From the NCBI GenBank assembly GCA_963826475.1, contig CAWGXC010000003.1:1674001-1738000 (forward strand): a stretch of DNA of 64,000 nt, given 5' to 3'. Below are positions 58,305-64,000 of the stretch, piece by piece. Below the pieces are notes generated by a model, which had not been told where the DNA came from, made no database searches, and was given only the letters and a program-made list of their open reading frames with translations. Within the stretch, counting starts at the first letter, position 1. Each line of letters opens with the position of its first letter. The translations under genes were made by a program, and so were the position numbers. Source of the DNA: RHKX01 sp963826475 (GTDB lineage Bacteria > Actinomycetota > Thermoleophilia > Solirubrobacterales > 70-9).

Positions 58305-59276
58305 ATGCGTTCAAATCAAGGCATCGATTCCAGGCTCGGACTGAGCATCCCGAACGAATGGTGGCCGGCCCTGTCGCTGCTCAAGGAGGTCGAGGCCTCC
58401 GGCTGTGGCTGGATCCAGCTTCCGTCCCCCCCGGCGGCCGTGCTCGCCGACCCCCGCAGCTGCATCCGCCACGCCCGGGCCGCCCTGGCGGCGCTCGACT
58501 CGACCGCATTGCGCTGCGTCCTGCACGCGCCGGGCGACCTGCTCCTCGGGGAGCCCGTCGCCGATCAGGCCCTCGAGGGTGCCCTCTCATACGCCGCCGA
58601 ATGCGGGGCCGAGATCGTCGTCTACCACGCCCGGGCGCTCCCCGACGGCCGCCGGGCCGAGGACCGGATGCTGCTCGAGGCCCGCTCGCTCGCCAAGCTC
58701 GCCATCGTCGCCGAGCGGCTCGGAGTCAGCATCGCCCTGGAGAACCTGGCGCCCGTGTTTCCCGGTCCCGAGACGATCTCGGCGAACCCGCTCGCCCTCC
58801 GAGCGCTGGCCCGCCGGATCAACTCACCGGCCGTCGGTCTCTGTCTCGACATCGGCCACGCCAACATCATCGCCGGCCTTCGTCGCACGTCGCTGGCGCG
58901 GATGGTCGAACCGGTGCTCGACTCCGTCGTCCTCTTCCACCTCCACGACAACCTCGGCGCCCGCTGGCACGACCCCTGTCCACGCCCCGAGCTGGACCCC
59001 CTGCGCCTGGACCTGCACCTCCCCCTGGGCAGGGGCAACATCGACTGGCGCCAGCTGGCCCCATCCCTGTCGGAGAGGGACGCCCCCCTGCTCCTGGAGA
59101 TCCACCCCCCGAGGGCATCTCCCGCGGAGCTGGTGAAGCCCGCCAAGGCCGCCCTCTCCTCCCCCCTCTCTCGGACCCCTACCTCCCGGCCCTCCGAACG
59201 CGGAGCGGCCGCGCCCGTCAGCCCGTCAGTGGCTGGGGGTGCGAAGCGTCTTCGAACTCCTGAAAGAGACCGGTAA
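58305..59276 (+). CDS. Sugar phosphate isomerase/epimerase-like TIM-barrel protein
   Basis: 323 residues from ATG 58305. Xylose-isomerase-like / AP endonuclease 2 family barrel. Metal-site features: VLHAPGDLLLGEP (His), VVYHARALPDG (His), IALENLAPVFPGPETIS (Glu), GLCLDIGHANIIAG (Asp/His), LFHLHDNLGARWHDP (His-x-His-Asn), a final Glu in LLLEIHPPR. This would bind a divalent metal and act on a sugar or sugar-phosphate; the exact reaction is unknown. The last 40 residues are Ser/Pro/Arg-rich and run 59 bp into the convergent phoU gene. A PHO-box-like repeat upstream suggests phosphate control. Confidence 0.82.
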   Translation: MRSNQGIDSRLGLSIPNEWWPALSLLKEVEASGCGWIQLPSPPAAVLADPRSCIRHARAALAALDSTALRCVLHAPGDLLLGEPVADQALEGALSYAAECGAEIVVYHARALPDGRRAEDRMLLEARSLAKLAIVAERLGVSIALENLAPVFPGPETISANPLALRALARRINSPAVGLCLDIGHANIIAGLRRTSLARMVEPVLDSVVLFHLHDNLGARWHDPCPRPELDPLRLDLHLPLGRGNIDWRQLAPSLSERDAPLLLEIHPPRASPAELVKPAKAALSSPLSRTPTSRPSERGAAAPVSPSVAGGAKRLRTPERDR

Positions 59277-59910
59277 CAACGAAGGCCGTCTGCTCGCCGA
59301 TATCCACGGCGTTGTCGCCCATCCGCTCCAGCGCCCGCGCGACGAGCAGCATCGACATCGCCCATTCGCGACGGTTCTCCTCGTCGCCGATCTCGATCGC
59401 GCGCCGGAAACATTCCTTGTTGAGGTTGTCGACCACGTCGTCGCCACGGACGAGATCCCTGGCGAGGGCGACGTCCCGGTCGGCGAATGCGGTCTTGGCC
59501 TGGCTCAGCAGGGACCTGACCTGCTTGCCCATCGTGTCGACGTCGCGCAACATCCGCTCATCGACGGGCGGCTCATGGCCGGCGAGCGGGACCAGCTTTG
59601 CGATGTTCACGCACTGGTCGCCCATCCGCTCGATCGACTTGATCAGGTGCAGCAATGCTGCGATCAGCCGCAGATCGGTGGCGACGGGAGCCTGGGTCGC
59701 AAGCAGGGTGAGGATCGACTGATGGACCTCGAGATAGCGACCGTCGATCCGGTCGTCGTCGGCGATCACCATCTGCGCGAGCTCCATGTCGCGGTGCTGA
59801 ACGACCTCGAGCGAGCGGCTCAGCGTTTCGGTGACGAGGTCGAGCCCGCCGAGCGTGCGCTCCTCGAGGGCCTTCAGGTCGTCGCGGTACTGAAGTCGGA
59901 TCGGTCCCAC
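59218..59910 (-). CDS. phoU: Phosphate transport regulator PhoU
   Basis: 230 residues from ATG 59910, 19 bp after pstB. Two three-helix PhoU repeats, each with an E/DxxxD metal-binding pattern: VIADDDRIDGRYLEVHQSILTLLATQAPVATDLRLIAALLHLIKSIERMGDQCVNIAKL and VRGDDVVDNLNKECFRRAIEIG ... LLVARALERMGDNAVDIGEQTAFVVTG. PhoU links the Pst transporter to a PhoR-type kinase and restrains the Pho response; neither kinase nor response regulator is in the window. Its 3' end overlaps the opposing TIM-barrel gene by 59 bp. Confidence 0.95.
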   Translation of the reverse strand: MGPIRLQYRDDLKALEERTLGGLDLVTETLSRSLEVVQHRDMELAQMVIADDDRIDGRYLEVHQSILTLLATQAPVATDLRLIAALLHLIKSIERMGDQCVNIAKLVPLAGHEPPVDERMLRDVDTMGKQVRSLLSQAKTAFADRDVALARDLVRGDDVVDNLNKECFRRAIEIGDEENRREWAMSMLLVARALERMGDNAVDIGEQTAFVVTGLFQEFEDASHPQPLTG

Positions 59911-59929
59911 CTTGTCTCCCCCTCTCGCC

Positions 59930-60823
59930 TCAGCCGAATCGGCCGCTGACGTAGTCCTCGGTTGCTCTCTGGGTCGGATTCGAGAAGATCTTCTTCGTGT
60001 CGCCGACTTCGACCAGGCGACCGGGATCGCCTGTCTTCTCGAGGTTGAAGAACGCCGTCACGTCGCTAGCACGACTGGCCTGCTGCATGTTGTGCGTGAC
60101 GATCGCAATCGTGTAGTTCTTCTTCAGATCCTGGATCAGATCCTCGATCGCGAGCGTGGCGACGGGGTCGAGCGCCGAGCACGGCTCGTCCATCAGCAGC
60201 ACCTCGGGCTCGACCGCGGTGGCGCGAGCGATGCAGAGCCGTTGCTGCTGGCCGCCCGAAAGGCCGGCGCCGGGCTTGCCGAGGCGATCCTTGACCTCGT
60301 TCCAGAGGTTTGCGCCGCGGAGTGAGCGCTCGACGATCTCATCGAGATCGGGCTTCTTGACCTTCCTGGCGTTCAGCCTCAGCCCGGCGGCGACGTTGTC
60401 GTAGATCGACATCGTCGGAAATGGGTTCGGCTGCTGGAAGACCATGCCGATCTGGCGGCGAACCTCGACCGGGTCGACGCCCGGCGCATAGATGTCGTTG
60501 CCGTCGAGGACGATGCTGCCCCGTACGCGAGCGCCAGGGTTGAGCTCGTGCATGCGGTTGATCGCACGCAGGAACGTCGTCTTGCCGCAGCCGGACGAGC
60601 CGATCAGCGCCGTCACCTTGTTCGGCTCGATGGTCAGGCTGACGCCCTGGACGGCCTGAAAGCTTCCGTAGAAGAGATCAACGTCGACGGCTTGCACAGC
60701 CTTCGCCATGCCGCCCACCGTACCGCCGCTGGGTCGCGATCCGGGGTCGGGTCGTCGGCTGCTCCAGCCTGCGGCCACGTCGACCGGGCGCTCGAGCCGT
60801 TCCGGGCTTGCCGTGCTCTCCAT
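59930..60823 (-). CDS. pstB: Phosphate ABC transporter ATPase PstB
   Basis: 297 residues from ATG 60823; alternatives are ATG 60847, just after the pstA stop, or ATG 60710, which begins right before the conserved domain (MAKAVQAVDVDLFYGSF). Motifs: Walker A GSSGCGKTT, YGSFQAVQGVSLTIEPNKV, FQQPNPFPTMSIYDNV, signature LSGGQQQRLCIARATAVEPEVLLMDEPCSALDPVAT, switch His in VTHNMQQASR, and the PstB ending NPTQRATEDYVSGRFG. Energises high-affinity phosphate uptake. Fourth gene of pstS-C-A-B-phoU. Confidence 0.95.
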   Translation of the reverse strand: MESTASPERLERPVDVAAGWSSRRPDPGSRPSGGTVGGMAKAVQAVDVDLFYGSFQAVQGVSLTIEPNKVTALIGSSGCGKTTFLRAINRMHELNPGARVRGSIVLDGNDIYAPGVDPVEVRRQIGMVFQQPNPFPTMSIYDNVAAGLRLNARKVKKPDLDEIVERSLRGANLWNEVKDRLGKPGAGLSGGQQQRLCIARATAVEPEVLLMDEPCSALDPVATLAIEDLIQDLKKNYTIAIVTHNMQQASRASDVTAFFNLEKTGDPGRLVEVGDTKKIFSNPTQRATEDYVSGRFG

Positions 60824-60858
60824 CACTTCATCACCGTCCTCTTCCATCTTCTGAATGG

Positions 60859-61938
60859 CTATCGAATCTCGGTCCCGAAGCGCCGGTAGATGAGCCGCGC
60901 GATCAGGTTCAGCACAAGGACGATCAAGATCAGCGTGAGCGCCGCGGTCCACGCGCGGTCGAACGAGGCATCCTGCGGGATGCCGGGGCTCTTGTACTCG
61001 TTGAAGGCGTAGACCGCCAAGTTCTGCATCCGGCCGCTGAAGGGGTCCACGTTGGTGGAGTCGATCACGCCCGTGGTCACGAGCAACGGTGCGGTCTCGC
61101 CGATGATCCTGGCGACGGCGAGCATCACTCCGGTGACGATTCCGGCGAGTGCCGTCGGCAGGACCACCTTGGTCACGGTCCGCCACTTCGGCGTGCCGAG
61201 CGCATAGGAGGCCTCGCGGAGATGGTTCGGCACGATCTTCAGCATCTCCTCGGTCGAACGGATGACGATCGGGATCATCAGGACCGAGAGTGCAACCGAA
61301 CCGATGATGCCCAACCGGATGCCGGGGCCGAGAAAGATCGCGAACAGCGCGTAGGCGAAGAGCCCGGCGACGATGGAGGGAATGCCCGTCATCACGTCGA
61401 CGAAGAACGTCAGGTACCGGCGCAACCTGCCCTTGCCGTACTCCTGGAGGTAGATCGCCGCCATCACGCCGACGGGAACGGAGATGACGGTGGCCGCGGC
61501 GGTGATGACCAGCGTTCCCCAGATGGCGTGAGCCGCCCCGCCGCCCTCGCCGACGACGTTCCGCGCCGAGCTCGTGAAGAACTCGGTATCGAACCGCGCG
61601 AGGCCCTTGCTGACCACGGTGTAGAGGAGCGAGACGAGCGGCAGGATCGCAAGGACGAAGGCCGACGCGATCGAGACGGTCATCAGCCGGTCCTTGGCCT
61701 GGCGGGCGCTCTCCACAACTCGGGAGAGGCCGTAGATGCCGGCGCTCGAGACGATCGCGGTGCCGATGACGAAGAGGACGATCGTGAAGTGCGTGGCCGC
61801 CAGGAGCCCGCCGACCAGCACCGCCGCGGCGGAGGCGACCGCGTAGGGCGCCCAGTTCGGTAGCCGCCCGCCGCCGATCGACTCGCCGCCGATCATGCCG
61901 CGTGGATCCCACCCGACGGGTGCGCTGGTGCCACTCAC
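60859..61938 (-). CDS. pstA: Phosphate ABC transporter permease PstA
   Basis: 359 residues from GTG 61938 in a GTGA overlap with pstC. The N-terminal part has two extra hydrophobic segments (APYAVASAAAVLVGGLLAA, FTIVLFVIGTAIVSSAGIYGL) before the six-helix core, longer than the E. coli protein. EAA loop EASYALGTPKWRTVTKVVLPTALAGIVTGVMLAVARIIGETAPLLVTTG; DVMTGIPSIVAGLFAYALF is typical PstA. Forms the membrane channel with PstC. Confidence 0.94.
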   Translation of the reverse strand: MSGTSAPVGWDPRGMIGGESIGGGRLPNWAPYAVASAAAVLVGGLLAATHFTIVLFVIGTAIVSSAGIYGLSRVVESARQAKDRLMTVSIASAFVLAILPLVSLLYTVVSKGLARFDTEFFTSSARNVVGEGGGAAHAIWGTLVITAAATVISVPVGVMAAIYLQEYGKGRLRRYLTFFVDVMTGIPSIVAGLFAYALFAIFLGPGIRLGIIGSVALSVLMIPIVIRSTEEMLKIVPNHLREASYALGTPKWRTVTKVVLPTALAGIVTGVMLAVARIIGETAPLLVTTGVIDSTNVDPFSGRMQNLAVYAFNEYKSPGIPQDASFDRAWTAALTLILIVLVLNLIARLIYRRFGTEIR

Positions 61939-62879
61939 AGAGCCGACCGTTCCTGCCGGCTGATGACGGCACGCGCGCCCATGTTGACCACGAGCGTGAT
62001 CGCGAACAGGACCAGGCCGGAGGCGATCAGGGTGTTCAGCGTGAGGCCGGACGCCTCCGGGAAGTCGAGGGCGATGTTGGCTGCGATTGTCGCCGGGTTG
62101 CCCGAGCCGATCAGGTTGAACGTGATCCCGCCCGACACCGAGAGGATGATCGCGACCGCCATCGTCTCGCCGAGCGCGCGGCCGAGGCCGAGCATCGATC
62201 CGCTGATGATCGCCGACTTGCCGAACGGCAGGACGGTCATCCGGATCATCTCCCAGCGCGTGGCGCCCAGGGCGAGCGCCCCCTCCTGGAGCTTCTTGGG
62301 CGTCTGGGAGAAGACCTCGCGCGTGACGGCGGAGACGATCGGCAGGATCATCACCGCCAGCACGACTCCGACGACGAGCATCGTCCGGCCGGTGACCGAA
62401 GCGGGACCCGCGAAGAACGGGAGGAAGCCGAGGTGTGCCTGCAGCCACTCCATCAGGCCGACCGCGGAGGGTCCGAGCACGAAGATGCCCCAGAGGCCGT
62501 AGACGACGCTCGGGATCGCGGCGAGCAGATCGACGACGTAGGAGAGGGGTTGTGCCAATCGGCGCGGAGCGATGTGGCTGATGAAGAGCGCCACCGCGAT
62601 CGCGAGGGGCACGGCGATGATGATCGCGATGACGCCCGCCATGACCGTTCCGAACGCCAGCGGAGCGATGTAGGCGACGAGGCTCTTGCCCTCGGGAAGA
62701 TCGGCCGAGGATGCCGTCAGAGCGGGAAAGGCTTCGATCAGGAGGAATACCGCAACCCCGGCGAGGACGGCCAGGATCGCAACGCCCGCGGCGGTCGCCG
62801 TTCCGGCGAAGATCCGATCCCCGAGGCGGCTCTTGCCACCCCGGGGATCGTCAGCTCCGGTTGCCGTCGCGGCGTCCAC
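61935..62879 (-). CDS. pstC: Phosphate ABC transporter permease PstC
   Basis: 314 residues from ATG 62879, 6 bp after pstS. Helices begin TATAAGVAILAVLAGVAVFLLIEAFPAL; core motif SYVVDLLAAIPSVVYGLWGIFVLGP and EAA loop QEGALALGATRWEMIRMTVLPFGKSAIISGSMLGLGRALGETMAVAIILS. Pairs with PstA. The overlapping stop/start with pstA indicates coupled translation. Confidence 0.95.
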   Translation of the reverse strand: MDAATATGADDPRGGKSRLGDRIFAGTATAAGVAILAVLAGVAVFLLIEAFPALTASSADLPEGKSLVAYIAPLAFGTVMAGVIAIIIAVPLAIAVALFISHIAPRRLAQPLSYVVDLLAAIPSVVYGLWGIFVLGPSAVGLMEWLQAHLGFLPFFAGPASVTGRTMLVVGVVLAVMILPIVSAVTREVFSQTPKKLQEGALALGATRWEMIRMTVLPFGKSAIISGSMLGLGRALGETMAVAIILSVSGGITFNLIGSGNPATIAANIALDFPEASGLTLNTLIASGLVLFAITLVVNMGARAVISRQERSAL

Positions 62880-62885
62880 TTGCTG

Positions 62886-63992
62886 CTAGCCGGCGATCGC
62901 GTCGATCGCAGGCTGGATCTGCTGCTGGAGCTTCTCCGAGATCGGCGCTGATCCGGCGTTGTCCGCCGCTGCGCTCTGTCCTTCGGCGCTGACGACGTAG
63001 CTCAGGTACCCGCTGACGATGTCGCCGGTTCCGGCGGTGTCGTAGGCGGTGCAGGCCGCGTCGTAGGAGATCAGGATGATCGGATAGGCGCTGGAGTTCG
63101 TCGTCGTCCGGTTGATCGCGAAGGAGTAGACGTACTTGCCGTCCACGTTCTCCTTGGCCTCGTCGGCGGCAGCGGTCGCGCCTTCAGGAGAAGGTGCGAC
63201 GTAGTCCGAACCGATCTTGATGGCCGCAACGCCCAGATCGCCGGCCTGGCTCGCGTCGGCGTACCCGATGGTCCCCTCGCCCTGTGTGACCGCCTGGACG
63301 ACCCCTGACGTGCCCTCGGCTGACTCGCCGCCCTTCACCGGGAAGGTGTCGCTCGCATCGAACGTCCAAACGCTCGGCGCCGTCTGCGACAGGTAGTCGG
63401 TGAAGTTGTTCGTCGTGCCCGAATCGTCGGAGCGGTTCACCGGCGTGATGTCCGTGTCGGGGAGAGTCGCATCCGGGTTGTCGGCCGCGATGGCCGGATC
63501 GTTCCATTTGGTGATCTCCTGCTTGAAGATCCCGGCGAGGGTCTCCGGCGAGAGCTGCAGGTTCTGGACGTCGGGGAGGTTGTAGATGATCGCGATCGGT
63601 GAGATGTAGACCGGGACCTGGACGAACTCGCCACCCGACTGCTTGCACCGATCCTGGGCCGCGGTTAGCTCATCGTCGGCGAACGACGAATCGGTGCCCG
63701 CGTAGATCGTCTTGCCGCCCGCGTTGAACGCCTCGCGGCCGCCGCCGGAACCGACGGGGTCATAGGCGATGCTGACGTTGGGGTTGGCGGTCTGGAAGCC
63801 GGCGATCCAAGCCTGCTGAGCTGCGTCCTGAGCGCTGGAGCCGGCGCCGGCGATGTTGCCGGAGAGATCCGCTCCGCCGCTGGATGATGCGCCGTTGCTC
63901 GTGCTGGTGCTGTCGCTGCTGCCGCACGCGGCGATGCCGAGAGCGAGCAGGGCCAGTGAGGCGATGATTACGAAGATTTTCCGTGGGTTCAC
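62886..63992 (-). CDS. pstS: Phosphate-binding lipoprotein PstS
   Basis: 368 residues from GTG 63992. Lipoprotein signal ending ALGIAACGSS (Cys23 lipidated), then a Ser/Gly linker. The mature binding protein shows NIAGAGSSAQDAAQQAWIAGFQTANPNVSIAYDPVGSGGGREAF, VPVYISPIAIIYNLP, TPVNRSDDSGTTNNFTDYLSQ and EGTIGYADASQAGDLG; the Ser/Thr/Asp/Arg residues of these loops bind phosphate. Window end (64000) is 8 bp from its start, so its promoter and any PHO box are outside. First gene of the pst operon. Confidence 0.95.
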   Translation of the reverse strand: MNPRKIFVIIASLALLALGIAACGSSDSTSTSNGASSSGGADLSGNIAGAGSSAQDAAQQAWIAGFQTANPNVSIAYDPVGSGGGREAFNAGGKTIYAGTDSSFADDELTAAQDRCKQSGGEFVQVPVYISPIAIIYNLPDVQNLQLSPETLAGIFKQEITKWNDPAIAADNPDATLPDTDITPVNRSDDSGTTNNFTDYLSQTAPSVWTFDASDTFPVKGGESAEGTSGVVQAVTQGEGTIGYADASQAGDLGVAAIKIGSDYVAPSPEGATAAADEAKENVDGKYVYSFAINRTTTNSSAYPIILISYDAACTAYDTAGTGDIVSGYLSYVVSAEGQSAAADNAGSAPISEKLQQQIQPAIDAIAG

Positions 63993-64000
63993 TGAGAGTG

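Overview
The window is a dense, GC-rich bacterial chromosome segment from a high-GC actinobacterium. The best guess is the Thermoleophilia/Solirubrobacterales lineage. This rests on gene content and style, not on a marker gene: a mycobacterial-type fused 2-oxoglutarate decarboxylase/dehydrogenase, a DesA3-like desaturase with its own reductase, an ECF42 sigma factor with a DGPF partner, PucR-family regulators, and frequent GTG/TTG starts with 4-bp stop/start overlaps. I see no rRNA, tRNA, CRISPR array, insertion sequence or prophage. No gene-free stretch exceeds 300 bases; the longest are 58020-58304 (285), 25009-25279 (271) and 40615-40856 (242).

Layout. 1-1488: end of citrate synthase plus two small conserved unknowns. 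1496-5299 (minus): an FAD oxidase of the alkylglycerone-phosphate synthase type with two paired acyl-CoA dehydrogenases. 5458-9163: a small unknown, a structured intergenic element, a PucR/CdaR-type regulator, an alpha/beta hydrolase and an extended SDR. 9336-11688: ferredoxin reductase plus fatty-acid desaturase. 11788-17397: an AbiEi/DUF559 protein overlapping a secreted GH31 glycosidase, then a two-domain fatty acyl-CoA reductase-like protein. 17530-18933: photolyase. 19040-23455: a 1471-residue E2-E1 2-oxoglutarate enzyme with two lipoyl domains. 23540-29493: MBL hydrolase, DUF3817 membrane protein, aconitase, acidic protein, SDR. 29576-35044: secreted penicillin-acylase family enzyme, AzlCD, secreted beta-helix protein, secreted NlpC/P60-like protein.

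35048-46583 is a coherent amine (putrescine-like) uptake and catabolism island built around a divergent promoter region. Leftward run aminotransferase, PucR regulator, alanine dehydrogenase and succinate-semialdehyde-type dehydrogenase; rightward run PotA, PotD, PotB, PotC and a second aldehyde dehydrogenase. 46693-48377 is an ECF42 sigma factor with its DGPF/YCII partner, preceded by a match to the ECF42 promoter as I recall it. 48463-53624: methylmalonate-semialdehyde dehydrogenase, DUF2283 protein, APC permease, universal stress protein, amine/amino-acid FAD oxidase.

53660-63992 is a phosphate/polyphosphate block on the minus strand: ppx, two half-CHAD proteins and ppk1 on one side, and pstSCAB-phoU on the other. 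Between them lies a TIM-barrel gene on the plus strand preceded by three TTCAC repeats at exact 11-bp spacing, resembling a PHO box.

Signals that gene annotation does not explain: a pair of about 70-bp dispersed structured repeats (5686-5758 and, inverted, 25004-25073) with compensatory stem changes; a CHAD domain apparently split into two overlapping genes; and the two-lipoyl all-in-one 2-oxoglutarate enzyme. I found no clearly new multi-gene defence or mobile system.
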